64,000 bases of DNA from Bradyrhizobium sediminis (GTDB lineage: Bacteria; Pseudomonadota; Alphaproteobacteria; Rhizobiales; Xanthobacteraceae), in NCBI RefSeq assembly GCF_018736105.1, contig NZ_CP076135.1, positions 310,001 to 374,000 of the forward strand, written 5' to 3'. Shown in pieces: positions 1 through 8,799 of the stretch. Under the pieces are notes generated by a model, which ran no database searches, had not been told where the DNA came from, and saw only the letters and a program-made list of their open reading frames with translations. Position 1 is the stretch's first letter. The number at the start of each line of letters is the position of its first letter. The position numbers and the translations under genes were made by a program.

Positions 1-473
1 TAGCCGGATGCGGCGCAGTTGAACCTGAGCCGCGCATGCGTCACCGGATGCGGCTCGATCGCAATCACCTTGCCGGTCGCGCCGACCTGGCGCGCCAGCA
101 CCATGGCGTAGGTGCCGACATTGGCGCCGACATCGACGAACACGCCACCGGCAGGCGTATGCGCGCGCAGAAAATCCAGCTCCTCGATGTTGTAGTCGGG
201 ATTGAACAATGCGCCGCGCTCGGTGGCGCTGGCCTGATGATAGAAGCGGAACGACGCGCCCTGATAATGGACGTCGACCGGACCCGCGCGCAGCAGGTTG
301 ACCAGTCGCGACAGCATCGGACGAAACGCGCCGCGTTTCAGCCGCGAGCGTTGCGCCAGCCGGATGATCGCCGCCTGCGCGGCATTCGGCGCGAAGGCGC
401 CGAACGGCGGGGAGGTGGGATCGTTGGCCGCGGCAGTGCCGGGTGGCAGGGGTGGCAGGGTTGGCAGGGTCAA
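1..473 (-). CDS. FkbM-family SAM-dependent methyltransferase, partial
   Basis: The gene runs off the left edge, so only about 157 N-terminal residues are visible. The core shows VFVDVGANVGTYA (SAM-binding motif I) and then VIAIEPHP, whose acidic residue normally holds the ribose of SAM; this pair is the FkbM methyltransferase signature. Family members methylate hydroxyls of sugars or other small molecules, but the substrate cannot be inferred. The start is uncertain. A TTG at 473 follows a GGCGAGAAG stretch and gives an N-terminus with a short Leu-Pro-Pro repeat; the first in-frame ATG is at 317. It is transcribed in the same direction as the sdh genes, 84 bases beyond sdhB. Confidence 0.72.
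   Translation of the reverse strand, partial: MTLPTLPPLPPGTAAANDPTSPPFGAFAPNAAQAAIIRLAQRSRLKRGAFRPMLSRLVNLLRAGPVDVHYQGASFRFYHQASATERGALFNPDYNIEELDFLRAHTPAGGVFVDVGANVGTYAMVLARQVGATGKVIAIEPHPVTHARLRFNCAASG
442..468. repeat. Three in-frame 9-bp tandem repeats in the FkbM gene
   Basis: Three consecutive units close to GGTGGCAGG lie near the 5' end of the minus-strand methyltransferase gene. Because the period is nine bases they keep the frame and encode a Leu-Pro-Pro/Thr repeat. If translation starts at the internal ATG at 317 the repeat is untranslated. Confidence 0.7.
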
Positions 474-556
474 GATCTTCTCGCCGGAGAATTGCGAACG
501 CCTACATAGCCGGTTTCGCGGACGACTCCAACGACGTGGGGCGCGCGCGGCCCGCG

Positions 557-1339
557 TCAGATCTGGCGTTCGACCATCTTCAGCTTGAGCTCGGCGATCG
601 CCTCGGCGGGATTGAGGCCCTTCGGGCAGGCCTTGGCGCAGTTCATGATGGTGTGGCAGCGATAGAGACGGAACGGATCCTCGAGATTGTCGAGCCGCTC
701 GCCGGCCGCTTCATCGCGGCTGTCCTTGACCCATCGGTTCGCCTGCAGCAAGGCGGCCGGGCCGAGATAGCGGTCGCTGTTCCACCAATAGCTCGGGCAT
801 GAGGTCGAACAGCAGGCGCAGAGGATGCATTCGTAGAGACCGTCGAGTTTTCCGCGATCCTCGTGGCTCTGCCGCCATTCCTTCTGCGGCGTCGGCGTGG
901 TGGTCTTCAGCCAGGGCTCGATCGAAGCGTATTGCGCGTAGAAATTGGTGAGGTCGGGCACCAGGTCCTTGACCACGGGCTGGTGCGGCAGCGGATTGAC
1001 CTTGACCGCGCCGTCCTTCACGTCGTGCATCGACTTGGTGCAGGCCAGCGTGTTCTGGCCGTCGATATTCATGGCGCAGGAGCCGCAGACACCCTCGCGG
1101 CAGGAGCGGCGGAAGGTCAGCGTCGGGTCGATGTGATTCTTGATCCAGATCAGGCCGTCCAGCACCATCGGACCGCAATCCTTGGTGTCGACATAATAGG
1201 TATCGACTCCGGGATTTTTGCCGTCGTCCGGATTCCAGCGATAGACCTTGAATTCGCGCGTCTCGGTCGCGCCGGCCGGCTTCGGCCAGGTCTTGCCGCC
1301 GGTGATCTTCGAATTCTTCGGAAGCGCGAATTCAACCAT
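557..1339 (-). CDS. sdhB: Succinate dehydrogenase iron-sulfur subunit
   Basis: The 260-residue protein carries electrons from the flavin of SdhA to quinone in complex II and the TCA cycle. All cluster ligands are visible. Cys80, 85, 88 and 100 hold the [2Fe-2S] centre (CREGVCGSC). The block [12 protein letters not shown] around residues 171-181, together with Cys228, 234 and 238, supplies the [4Fe-4S] and [3Fe-4S] clusters. The length is normal for the family. It is the last gene of the minus-strand operon sdhC-sdhD-sdhA-sdhB. It is separated from sdhA by a 113-base spacer holding a palindromic repeat, which could lower or stabilise its part of the transcript. Confidence 0.98.
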   Translation of the reverse strand: MVEFALPKNSKITGGKTWPKPAGATETREFKVYRWNPDDGKNPGVDTYYVDTKDCGPMVLDGLIWIKNHIDPTLTFRRSCREGVCGSCAMNIDGQNTLACTKSMHDVKDGAVKVNPLPHQPVVKDLVPDLTNFYAQYASIEPWLKTTTPTPQKEWRQSHEDRGKLDGLYECILCACCSTSCPSYWWNSDRYLGPAALLQANRWVKDSRDEAAGERLDNLEDPFRLYRCHTIMNCAKACPKGLNPAEAIAELKLKMVERQI

Positions 1340-1349
1340 TCTTCTAACC

Positions 1350-1440
1350 TTTCGTCCTTCCGGGGCGATGCGTCAGCATCGAACCCGGAATCTCGAGATT
1401 CCGGGTCTGGTCCTTCGGACCATCCCGGAATGACGGGCTG
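1350..1440. repeat. Palindromic intergenic element between sdhA and sdhB
   Basis: The spacer contains a perfect 24-base palindrome at 1383-1406 centred on CTCGAG with arms ending in ACCCGGAAT. It is followed by a small hairpin TGGTCC-TTC-GGACCA and then a CCCGGAATGACGGG tail. A related CCGGAATGACG string occurs near 49890. This looks like a dispersed intergenic element inserted inside an operon rather than a terminator, because no T-run follows on the transcribed strand. Confidence 0.7.
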
Positions 1441-1452
1441 GGGTTTTGCTTT

Positions 1453-3288
1453 TCAATACACCCGCGCCTTCGGCGGGATGTACTGAACGTCGTTGGTCAT
1501 CGTGTAGTCGTGCACCGGGCGATAATCGATCGTGGTCTTGCCGCCATCGTCGATCCACGCCAGCGTGTGCTTCATCCAGTTCTTGTCGTCGCGGTCCGGG
1601 AAATCCTCGCGGGCATGGGCGCCGCGGCTCTCGGTGCGGTTCGCCGCCGAGTCCATCGTCACCACCGCCTGCACGATCAGATTGTCGAATTCCAGCGTCT
1701 CGACCAGATCGGAATTCCAGACCAGCGAGCGGTCGGTCACGCCGATGTCGCTGATGCCGCCGTGTACCTTGTGAATCAGGTTGTGCCCTTCGTTCAGCAC
1801 CTCGCCGGTGCGGAACACCGCGCAATTGTTCTGCATCACATGCTGCATGCTGTCGCGCAGCTTGGCCGTCGTCGTGCCGCCGGCGGCATAGCGGTAACGA
1901 TCGAGCCGGCCGAGCGCCTTGTCGGCCGACCCTGCCGGCAATTCCGGCTGCTTGCCGTTCGGCGTCAGCTTTTCGGCGCAGCGCAAGGCGGCGGCGCGGC
2001 CGAACACCACGAGATCGATCAGCGAATTGGAGCCGAGACGGTTGGCGCCATGGACCGAGACGCAGGCCGCTTCGCCGACCGCCATCAGGCCGGGCACCAC
2101 GAAATTGTCGTCGCCGTTCTTCTTGGTCAGCGCTTCGCCGTGGAAGTTGGTCGGAATCCCGCCCATGTTGTAATGCGCGGTCGGCACGATCGGGATCGGC
2201 TCGCGCGTCACATCGACGTTGGCGAAAATCTTTGCCGATTCGGAAATCCCGGGCAGCCGCTCGTGCAGCACCTTGGGATCGAGATGGTCGAGGTGCAGGA
2301 AGATGTGGTCCTTGTTCTTGCCGACGCCGCGGCCTTCCCGGATTTCGATGGTCATCGCGCGCGAGACGACGTCGCGCGAGGCGAGGTCCTTGGCGGACGG
2401 CGCATAGCGTTCCATGAAGCGTTCGCCCGCGGAATTGACCAGATAGCCGCCCTCGCCGCGCGCGCCTTCGGTAACCAGACAGCCGGCGCCGTAAATTCCG
2501 GTCGGGTGGAACTGGACGAACTCCATGTCCTGCAGCGGCAGGCCGGCGCGCAAGGCCATCGCGCTGCCGTCGCCGGTCTGGGTGTGGGCGCCGGTGCAGG
2601 AATGATAGATGCGCCCATAGCCCCCGGTGGCAAGCACGGTGGTTTGCGCGCGGAAGCGATGCAGTGTGCCGTCGTCGAGCTTGAGCGCGATCACGCCGCG
2701 GCAGGTGCCCTGGTCGTCCATGATCAGGTCGATGGCGAAGAACTCGATGTAGAATTCGGCGGAGTGGCGCAGCGCCTGGCCGTACATGGTGTGCAGCATG
2801 GCGTGGCCGGTACGGTCGGCGGCGGCGCAGGTGCGTTGCGCCTGGCCCTTGCCGAAGTCCACGGTCATGCCGCCGAACGGCCGCTGATAGATCCTGCCGT
2901 CTTCGGTGCGCGAAAACGGCACGCCCCAGTGCTCGAGTTCGTAGACCGCCTCCGGCGCCTGGCGCACCATGTATTCGATCGAATCCTGGTCGCCGAGCCA
3001 GTCCGACCCCTTGACGGTGTCGTACATGTGCCAGCGCCAGTTGTCCTCGTGCATGTTGCCGAGCGCCGCCGAAATGCCGCCCTGGGCCGCGACCGTGTGC
3101 GAGCGGGTCGGAAAAACCTTGGTGATGCAGGCGGTGCGCAGGCCCGCTTCGCTGCAGCCGACGACGGCGCGCAGGCCGGCGCCGCCGGCGCCGACGACCA
3201 CGACATCGTAGGTATGGTCTTCAATCGGGTAGGCGTGGCCGTTGCTGGCAGGCGCGCCGTTCCCCTTGCCATTTCCGCCAACGGCCAT
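1453..3288 (-). CDS. sdhA: Succinate dehydrogenase flavoprotein subunit
   Basis: The 611-residue catalytic subunit oxidises succinate to fumarate using covalently bound FAD. The N-terminal Rossmann motif [12 protein letters not shown] is followed by [10 protein letters not shown], whose histidine carries the FAD, and later by HPTGIYGAG and [10 protein letters not shown] of the capping and substrate region. Its length matches alphaproteobacterial SdhA. The stop of sdhD lies only three bases upstream of the ATG, so translation is probably coupled to the membrane-anchor genes. The long open frames on the opposite strand here are GC-rich shadows. Confidence 0.98.
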   Translation of the reverse strand: MAVGGNGKGNGAPASNGHAYPIEDHTYDVVVVGAGGAGLRAVVGCSEAGLRTACITKVFPTRSHTVAAQGGISAALGNMHEDNWRWHMYDTVKGSDWLGDQDSIEYMVRQAPEAVYELEHWGVPFSRTEDGRIYQRPFGGMTVDFGKGQAQRTCAAADRTGHAMLHTMYGQALRHSAEFYIEFFAIDLIMDDQGTCRGVIALKLDDGTLHRFRAQTTVLATGGYGRIYHSCTGAHTQTGDGSAMALRAGLPLQDMEFVQFHPTGIYGAGCLVTEGARGEGGYLVNSAGERFMERYAPSAKDLASRDVVSRAMTIEIREGRGVGKNKDHIFLHLDHLDPKVLHERLPGISESAKIFANVDVTREPIPIVPTAHYNMGGIPTNFHGEALTKKNGDDNFVVPGLMAVGEAACVSVHGANRLGSNSLIDLVVFGRAAALRCAEKLTPNGKQPELPAGSADKALGRLDRYRYAAGGTTTAKLRDSMQHVMQNNCAVFRTGEVLNEGHNLIHKVHGGISDIGVTDRSLVWNSDLVETLEFDNLIVQAVVTMDSAANRTESRGAHAREDFPDRDDKNWMKHTLAWIDDGGKTTIDYRPVHDYTMTNDVQYIPPKARVY

Positions 3289-3291
3289 GGG

Positions 3292-3696
3292 CTAAACTCC
3301 AGACGAAAGTTTGAGAATGGCGTAGATCGAAGCCAGCGCCACCGCGATCGAGAAGAAGTTGTTGGCCATCACGCTGGCGAGCTTCAGCTTCTCGTTATGG
3401 ACGTAATCCTCGATCACCACCTGCATGCCGATCTTCATGTGCCAGGCGCTGGCGACGATGAACAGAAGCAGGATGATCGCGATCGGCAGCGAGCCGAGGA
3501 TCTGCGCGGCGCCGGCCTGGTTGCGGCCGAGCAGCATCAGGACCACCACGATGACAGGCACGATCAGCAGCGTCATCGCCACTGCGGTGAGGCGCTGGCG
3601 CCAGAAATCGCCGGTGCCGGAATGCGAGGCGCCGAGGTTGCGGACGCGGGCGAGCGGCGTGCGCATGGATTTTGCGGGTGAAATTGGCGCGGTCAT
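3292..3696 (-). CDS. sdhD: Succinate dehydrogenase membrane anchor subunit D
   Basis: This 134-residue integral membrane protein anchors SdhAB and helps bind heme b and ubiquinone. Three hydrophobic helices are visible at about residues 38-56, 66-85 and 108-130. The block HMKIGMQVVIEDYVH carries the expected heme-ligand histidine (His86) and the conserved Asp-Tyr pair near the quinone site. The start overlaps the end of sdhC by four bases and its stop is three bases before sdhA, as expected for a coupled operon. SdhD sequences diverge widely, so the assignment rests on both motif and position. Confidence 0.95.
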   Translation of the reverse strand: MTAPISPAKSMRTPLARVRNLGASHSGTGDFWRQRLTAVAMTLLIVPVIVVVLMLLGRNQAGAAQILGSLPIAIILLLFIVASAWHMKIGMQVVIEDYVHNEKLKLASVMANNFFSIAVALASIYAILKLSSGV

Positions 3697-4091
3697 CGTC
3701 CGCCTCCGATGGCATAGGCGGCGATCCAGACCAGCACCGTCAGCGAAACGCCGCCGATCAGCGCGCCCCAGGTCAGCGTTTCACGTTCGCTGGCCTTGAA
3801 GCCGTAGCCGAGGTCCCAGACGAAATGCCTCAAGCCCGAAAGCAGGTGATGCAGCAGCGCCCAAGTGTAGCCGAACAGAATCAGCTTGCCGATGATGCTG
3901 CCGGTAAACGCCTGCACATTGGCATAGGCGGCCGGGCCGGAAGCCGCTGCGATCAGCCACCATGCCAGCAGCAGGGTACCGAAATACAGCGCGACGCCGG
4001 TAACGCGGTGGACGATGGAAAGCGCCATCGTCAGGGTCCAGCGATAGGTCTGCAGATGGGGCGAAAGCGGTCGTTCGATCCTGGCGGTCAT
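3693..4091 (-). CDS. sdhC: Succinate dehydrogenase cytochrome b556 subunit
   Basis: The 132-residue first membrane subunit of complex II has three transmembrane helices and the family signature SIVHRVTG at residues 25-32, which forms part of the quinone pocket. HHLLSGLRH at 81-89 contains the heme-ligand region. A longer frame extends upstream to 5108, but it overlaps the opposing exporter gene and has no SdhC homology before the ATG at 4091, where the sequence matches the usual N-terminus (MTARIERPLSPHLQ). This is the first gene of the operon, so the sdh promoter should lie between 4091 and about 4260. Confidence 0.97.
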   Translation of the reverse strand: MTARIERPLSPHLQTYRWTLTMALSIVHRVTGVALYFGTLLLAWWLIAAASGPAAYANVQAFTGSIIGKLILFGYTWALLHHLLSGLRHFVWDLGYGFKASERETLTWGALIGGVSLTVLVWIAAYAIGGGR

Positions 4092-4141
4092 CGGCGGCTT
4101 TGACGGTTGCGGGCCCGCGATGGGCCCTTCGGGGGATCGCG

Positions 4142-4156
4142 ATAGACGAGGTCTAT
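4142..4156. promoter_or_regulatory. Operator-like palindrome upstream of sdhC
   Basis: ATAGAC-GAG-GTCTAT is a perfect palindrome with a three-base spacer, about 50 bases upstream of the sdhC start. Its layout resembles the Irr iron-control element (TAGAA-N3-TTCTA) except for one symmetric C/G pair in place of A/T. A transcription-factor site is plausible; which protein binds it is unknown. Confidence 0.4.
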
Positions 4157-4337
4157 TTACGAAGTCGAAACAGTGAGCGCAACGATGAAAATCGCCAATT
4201 CCGAACCGCGGTTCACATCTATGGATGAGCCTTGCAATTAGCGGCGTTGACAAGCTTGGCGCGCGCTGTTGGCTGGTATACCTGAAGCACGATTCATGAA
4301 CGCGCGCAGACTTGGCGCGGGCCGAAGGAAACCGGAG

Positions 4338-5192
4338 ATGGCAATCGCTGGCCTTGATGTCCCGGAGCTTGCCGAACTGGCGCTCCTGCTGGTGGCGGTG
4401 GGGGCGCTGTCGGGTTTTCTGGCCGGCATATTCGGGATCGGCGGCGGCGCCATCCTGGTGCCGGTGTTTTACGAATGCTTCCGGCTCGCCGGCGTGCCGC
4501 TGGAAGTCCGGATGCCGCTGTGCATCGGGACATCGCTTGCCATCATCATTCCGACCTCGATCCGCTCGTATCGCGCCCATTACGCCCGCGGCGCCGTGGA
4601 TATGGAGATCCTGCGGACCTGGTGGCTGCCGATAGTGACCGGCGTGATCGCCGGCAGCGTCACCGCGCGCTACGCGCCGGAGCGGCTGTTCAAGATCGTG
4701 TTCGTCATGGTGGCATGGTCCGCCGCGGCGCGGTTGCTGCTGGCGCGCGTAACCTGGAAGTTCGGCGACGACCTGCCGCGGGGGCCGCTGATGAAGCTGT
4801 ACGGCTTCTTCGTCGGCCTGCTTTCGACGCTGATGGGCATCGGCGGCGGATTGTTCTCCAATCTGCTGATGACCTTTTACGGCCGGCCGATCCATCAGGC
4901 GGTCGCGACCTCCTCGGCGCTGGCGGTGCTGATCTCGATTCCCGGCGCCGCCGGTTACATCTACGCCGGCTGGCCGGCGGCGATGCGCTATCCCGAGGTG
5001 GCCGCGCTGCAATTGCCGTTTGCGCTCGGCTATGTCTCGCTGATCGGCGCCGTGCTTGTCATGCCGACCAGCCTTTTGACCGCGCCGCTCGGCGTCAAGG
5101 CCGCGCATGCGATGTCCAGGCGCACACTGGAAATGGCGTTCGGAACTTATCTGTTTCTCGTCGGCGGCCGGTTTGTGATCAGCCTGCTGTAG
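4338..5192 (+). CDS. TauE/SafE (TSUP) family membrane transporter
   Basis: A 284-residue protein of about eight transmembrane helices built from two related halves, each starting with a glycine-rich motif: GIGGGAILVP near residue 31 and GIGGGLFSN near residue 175. This is the hallmark of the TauE/SafE sulfite or anion exporter family (Pfam TauE). Members export sulfite, sulfoacetate or related organic anions, or act as uncharacterised permeases; the substrate is not evident here. The ATG at 4338 is preferred because GGAAACCGGAG lies just upstream and it gives the expected short N-terminus. The gene diverges from sdhC and converges with matB. Confidence 0.9.
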   Translation: MAIAGLDVPELAELALLLVAVGALSGFLAGIFGIGGGAILVPVFYECFRLAGVPLEVRMPLCIGTSLAIIIPTSIRSYRAHYARGAVDMEILRTWWLPIVTGVIAGSVTARYAPERLFKIVFVMVAWSAAARLLLARVTWKFGDDLPRGPLMKLYGFFVGLLSTLMGIGGGLFSNLLMTFYGRPIHQAVATSSALAVLISIPGAAGYIYAGWPAAMRYPEVAALQLPFALGYVSLIGAVLVMPTSLLTAPLGVKAAHAMSRRTLEMAFGTYLFLVGGRFVISLL

Positions 5193-5206
5193 CCAGTCTG
5201 TCGGGA

Positions 5207-6733
5207 CTATTTCGCGTAAATCTTCGCATAGGTGTCGCGCAGAATATTCTTCTGTACCTTGCCCATGGCGTTGCGCGGCAATTCCTCGACCACGATCACC
5301 CGTTTCGGCATCTTGAATTTTGCCAGCCTGCCGTCGAGCGCTTTCAGCACCGAGGCTTCGTCGACCTTGGCGCCCTTGTCGCAGACCAGGACTGCGGTGA
5401 CGCCCTCGCCGAAATCGGCATGCGGCACGCCGATCACGGCGGATTCGATCACGCCCGGCATGGCGTCGATCTCACTCTCGATTTCCTTCGGATAGACGTT
5501 GAAGCCGCCCGAGATCACGAGGTCCTTGCCGCGGCCGACGATGTGGACATAGCCCTTGCCGTCGATCTTGCCGAGGTCGCCGGTGATGAAGAATCCGTCG
5601 TCGCGGAATTCGGCCTTGGTCTTCTCCGGCATCCGCCAATAGCCCTTGAACACGTTGGGGCCCTTGACCTCGATCATGCCGATGGTTTCGGCCGCCAGCT
5701 CCTTGCCGGTTTCGGGATCGGTGACGCGCACGGAGACGCCGGGCAGCGGATGACCGACCGCGCCGGGCACCCGCTCGCCGTCATAGGGGTTCGAGGTGTT
5801 CATGTTGGTCTCGGTCATGCCGTAGCGCTCGAGCACGGCATGGCCGGTACGTGCAAACCATTCGCGATGGGTGTCGGCGAGCAGCGGCGCGGAGCCGGAG
5901 ATGAACAGCCGCATATGACTGGTGGCTTGCCTGGTCAGGGCAGGGCTTTGCAGCAGCCGCGTATAGAACGTCGGCACGCCCATCAGCACGGTTGCGCGCG
6001 CCATCAGCCTGATGATCAGGTCGGGGTCGAATTTCGGCAGGAAGATCATCGACGCGCGCGCGAACAGCGTGACGTTGCTCGCCACGAATAGGCCGTGGGT
6101 ATGATAGATCGGCAGCGCGTGGATCAGCACGTCCTTGTCCGTGAAGCGCCAGTAGCCGACCAGCGAGAGCGAATTCGACGCAAGATTGTCATGCGTCAGC
6201 ATCGCGCCCTTGGAGCGGCCTGTCGTGCCGGAGGTGTAGAGGATCGCCGCGAGATCGTCATTGGCGCGGGCAACGGTGTTAAACCCCGGCTTCGCCGTGG
6301 CGGCGGCGTCCGTCAGCGAGCCCTTGCCGTCGGCGCCCAGCGTTTCGACCCTGGCGCCGACCTTCGCGGCGATCGCGCCGATGCCTTCCGCCTTCGACGG
6401 ATCGCACACCACCAGCGACGGCTCGGCGTCGGTGATGAAATATTCCAGTTCGTTCAGCGTATAGGCGGTGTTGAGCGGCAGATAGACGGCGCCGGCGCGG
6501 ACGGTTGCGAGATACAGCACCAGCCCCGGCACCGATTTTTCGGTCTGCGCCGCGACGCGGTCGCCGGGCTTGACGCCTCGCGACACCAGCACGTTCGCCA
6601 TCTGCCCGGCGCGGGCCACGAGATCGCCATAGCTGATGCGCTGTCCGTCGATCATCTCGATCGCGAGGCGCGAGGGATCGTCGATGCCGTCGAACAGGCG
6701 GGAAAACAGGTTGGCGTTGACGTTGGCGTTCAT
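5207..6733 (-). CDS. matB: Malonyl-CoA synthetase (acyl-AMP ligase family)
   Basis: The 508-residue ANL-superfamily ligase probably converts malonate, ATP and CoA to malonyl-CoA. The P-loop YTSGTTGRSKG is near residue 166, the ERYGMTE motif near 300, and the hinge block GRGKDLVISGGFNVYPKE near 410. The catalytic lysine lies in PRNAMGKVQK close to the C-terminus. Sequence flavour and length match Rhodopseudomonas and Bradyrhizobium MatB rather than long-chain ligases; methylmalonyl-CoA synthetase activity is also possible. The ATG at 6733 gives the family N-terminus MNANVNANLFSRLFDG. The divergent SDR gene begins 88 bases away, so the two may share a control region. Confidence 0.9.
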   Translation of the reverse strand: MNANVNANLFSRLFDGIDDPSRLAIEMIDGQRISYGDLVARAGQMANVLVSRGVKPGDRVAAQTEKSVPGLVLYLATVRAGAVYLPLNTAYTLNELEYFITDAEPSLVVCDPSKAEGIGAIAAKVGARVETLGADGKGSLTDAAATAKPGFNTVARANDDLAAILYTSGTTGRSKGAMLTHDNLASNSLSLVGYWRFTDKDVLIHALPIYHTHGLFVASNVTLFARASMIFLPKFDPDLIIRLMARATVLMGVPTFYTRLLQSPALTRQATSHMRLFISGSAPLLADTHREWFARTGHAVLERYGMTETNMNTSNPYDGERVPGAVGHPLPGVSVRVTDPETGKELAAETIGMIEVKGPNVFKGYWRMPEKTKAEFRDDGFFITGDLGKIDGKGYVHIVGRGKDLVISGGFNVYPKEIESEIDAMPGVIESAVIGVPHADFGEGVTAVLVCDKGAKVDEASVLKALDGRLAKFKMPKRVIVVEELPRNAMGKVQKNILRDTYAKIYAK

Positions 6734-6821
6734 GCAACATTCCCTGAAGGGGCAAAGGCCGGAAAATTCCGCTGGCTGGATTAGCAAAAAGGCCCTTCAC
6801 AAAGCAACGGAGACAGTTTGC

Positions 6822-7583
6822 ATGTCAAATAACGGGAAACGCGTGGCCTGGGTGACGGGCGGCGGCAGCGGCATCGGCGAGGCCGGTGCGGAAGCCTTGG
6901 CCGCGGACGGCTGGACGGTAGTGGTTTCCGGGCGCCGGAAGGATGCGCTGGATGCGGTAGTGGCGAAAATCACTGGGAGAGGCGGCAAGGCCGAGGCGAT
7001 TCCGCTCGATGTCAGCAAATCCGACGACGTGACCAGGGCCGCGGAGCAGATTCTCGCCAGACACGGCCGCATAGATCTCCTGGTCAACAGCGCCGGCATC
7101 AACGTACCGAAACGCAGCTGGGCCGACATGGAACTGGAAGGCTGGAACAAACTGGTCGATATCAATCTCAACGGCGTGCTGTATTGCATGCACGCGGTGC
7201 TGCCGGCGATGCGCAAGCAGAAGGACGGCTGTATCATCAACGTCGCGTCCTGGGCCGGACGTCACGTGTCGAAGATGCCGGGGCCGGCCTATACCACGAC
7301 CAAGCATGCGGTGCTGGCGCTGACCCATTCCTTCAACATGGACGAATGCGTCAACGGGCTGCGGGCCTGTTGCCTGTCGCCGGGCGAGGTCGCAACCCCG
7401 ATCCTGAAGCTGCGGCCGGTGGTGCCGAGTGAAGCCGAACAGGCGAAGATGCTGCAGCCCGAAGATTGCGGCCGCACCATCGCCTTCGTCGCCAGCATGC
7501 CGCCGCGGGTCTGCATGAACGAGATCCTGATCAGCCCGACGCACAATCGCGGTTTTATCCAGACGACGAATAACCGGGATTAA
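6822..7583 (+). CDS. Short-chain dehydrogenase/reductase
   Basis: A 253-residue classical SDR. The NAD(P)-binding motif TGGGSGIG is at residues 12-19, NSAG near 90, a serine in NVASWAG, and the catalytic Tyr-Thr-Thr-Thr-Lys near residue 160. The substrate cannot be read from the sequence. The ATG at 6822 follows ACGGAGAC and is the first codon in the expected register; longer versions would run into matB. It is divergent from matB and convergent with an enoyl-CoA hydratase homologue, which suggests CoA or fatty-acid metabolism, but that is only context. Confidence 0.9.
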   Translation: MSNNGKRVAWVTGGGSGIGEAGAEALAADGWTVVVSGRRKDALDAVVAKITGRGGKAEAIPLDVSKSDDVTRAAEQILARHGRIDLLVNSAGINVPKRSWADMELEGWNKLVDINLNGVLYCMHAVLPAMRKQKDGCIINVASWAGRHVSKMPGPAYTTTKHAVLALTHSFNMDECVNGLRACCLSPGEVATPILKLRPVVPSEAEQAKMLQPEDCGRTIAFVASMPPRVCMNEILISPTHNRGFIQTTNNRD

Positions 7584-7596
7584 TGCTCTTGCTTCT

Positions 7597-7638
7597 CACC
7601 TCCCCGCCACGCGCAAGGGCGCGTGGGGGGAGGGGGTG
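7597..7638. repeat. GC-rich palindromic element, type C
   Basis: A near-perfect inverted repeat with arms CACCTCCCCGCCACGCGC and its complement around a short AAGG loop. A close copy lies at 11041-11079 at the end of aroE. It sits in the space between two convergent genes and may work as a two-way transcription-end hairpin, but it has no T-run. Confidence 0.75.
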
Positions 7639-7733
7639 ACAAGCATTGCCAAGCATTAGCGTTGCGAAGGATGAAGCATTCGAAGCCCGAGCATTCTTTG
7701 CATGGGGTTGTTTTCGCGATTTTGCTGCGACAG

Positions 7734-8480
7734 CTATTTCGAGACGGCTTTGCGGGTGAAGGCGGCGATCCGCTCGGCCATGTCGGGGCCCCGGCCCGCG
7801 CTGTGATAGATTTCGTGCGCCAGACCGGCGGGCTGCGGCAGTCCGTCGGTCTCGATCAGCAGGCGCTTGTTGGCAGCATGGCTGAACGATGAATGGGCTG
7901 TTATCTCCGCGGTCAGCGCCTGGATCGCACTGTCGAATTCGCCGTCCGCCACGCAGGCATTGGCGAGTCCCATCTCCAGCGCCTGGCGGCCGGAATAGGT
8001 GCGGCAGGTGAACATCATTTCCCGGGCCTTGTAGGTCCCGACCCGGCGTGGCAACCGCTGGCTGAGGCCCCAGACCGGGGTCAGCGCCCATTTGGCATGG
8101 GTGTCGCCGAACTTGGCGGACTCGGCGGCGAGAATGATATCGCCGGCGAGCGCCAGTTCCAGCGCGCCGGTGTAGCAATGGCCGTGCACCGCTGAGATCA
8201 CCGGCAGCGGCAGATCGGCCAGCATTTCGATGACGTGCGACTGATAGTTCGGGCGCAGCGGCTTCTCGCCGGCGGCGATATCGCCGAGGTCGTGGCCGGC
8301 CGAGAAACACCGTCCGGCCCCGCGCAGCACCACCGCGCGCGCCGCGCCGCCGGCGATATCCTTCACATGGGATTCGAGCGCCTGGAAAACGTCGAGGTTC
8401 AGGGCATTGAGCTTGTCCGGGCGGTTCAGCGTCAGATAGGCGACGCCGTCGCGGTCGTCACGCAGCACGGATTGGGTCAT
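7734..8480 (-). CDS. Enoyl-CoA hydratase/isomerase family protein
   Basis: A 248-residue crotonase-fold protein. It has the acyl-CoA binding and oxyanion-hole segments SAGHDLGDI (about residue 60) and GHCYTGALELALAGD (about residue 110). The closest flavour is ECHDC3-like members, which lack a clear pair of catalytic glutamates: the segment where the second Glu is expected reads FGDTHAKWALTP. Hydratase activity is therefore uncertain and another crotonase reaction is possible. The ATG at 8480 is chosen over an upstream start that would add a low-complexity Arg/Thr leader. No partner genes adjoin it in the same direction. Confidence 0.85.
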   Translation of the reverse strand: MTQSVLRDDRDGVAYLTLNRPDKLNALNLDVFQALESHVKDIAGGAARAVVLRGAGRCFSAGHDLGDIAAGEKPLRPNYQSHVIEMLADLPLPVISAVHGHCYTGALELALAGDIILAAESAKFGDTHAKWALTPVWGLSQRLPRRVGTYKAREMMFTCRTYSGRQALEMGLANACVADGEFDSAIQALTAEITAHSSFSHAANKRLLIETDGLPQPAGLAHEIYHSAGRGPDMAERIAAFTRKAVSK

Positions 8481-8799
8481 GGGTCCTCGTCGCGGGGTTC
8501 CAGTCCCCGTCCGTCTGGCAGGTGCGCCGGACATAACGTGTCTTTCGTAAACCGGTCAATCGCCTGGTCAGTCGCTTGGCCGTCGAGCGGATCGCGGCAG
8601 TTGCGCTCCGGTGCAGCACACGGGCTGCGTTGAAAATAGTTTCAGGCATCACGATAAATTATTCTGCGAAACCGGCCCGAAAACCTCCCGTAACTCGGCC
8701 CGACGGCGACGCTCTGATCACCCACGGACAAGCGTCGTTGTTGCCCCTTCATCGCCGGCGGACCTCCGCCGGTCACCTCAATCATCGGGAGACGTTTCC
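8481..8799. other. Intergenic region, no gene seen
   Basis: The 319 bases lie between divergent starts of the enoyl-CoA hydratase homologue and the fasciclin gene. I see an AT-rich stretch near 8635-8665, suitable for a promoter, and a GGGAGACG ribosome-binding region directly before the fasciclin start, but no convincing coding sequence or structured RNA. Confidence 0.5.

Noticed and set aside
1510..3681. A 723-codon open frame opposite sdhA and sdhD
   Set aside because: It has the Arg/Ala/Gly/His-rich composition of antisense translation in GC-rich DNA and overlaps two certain genes. Similar long antisense frames opposite leuC, ffh, mtaB, acnA and the ABC permease were dropped for the same reason.
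4092..5108. Upstream extension of the sdhC frame to 471 residues
   Set aside because: The added part lies antisense to the TauE/SafE gene and has no SdhC-like sequence; the family start is at 4091.
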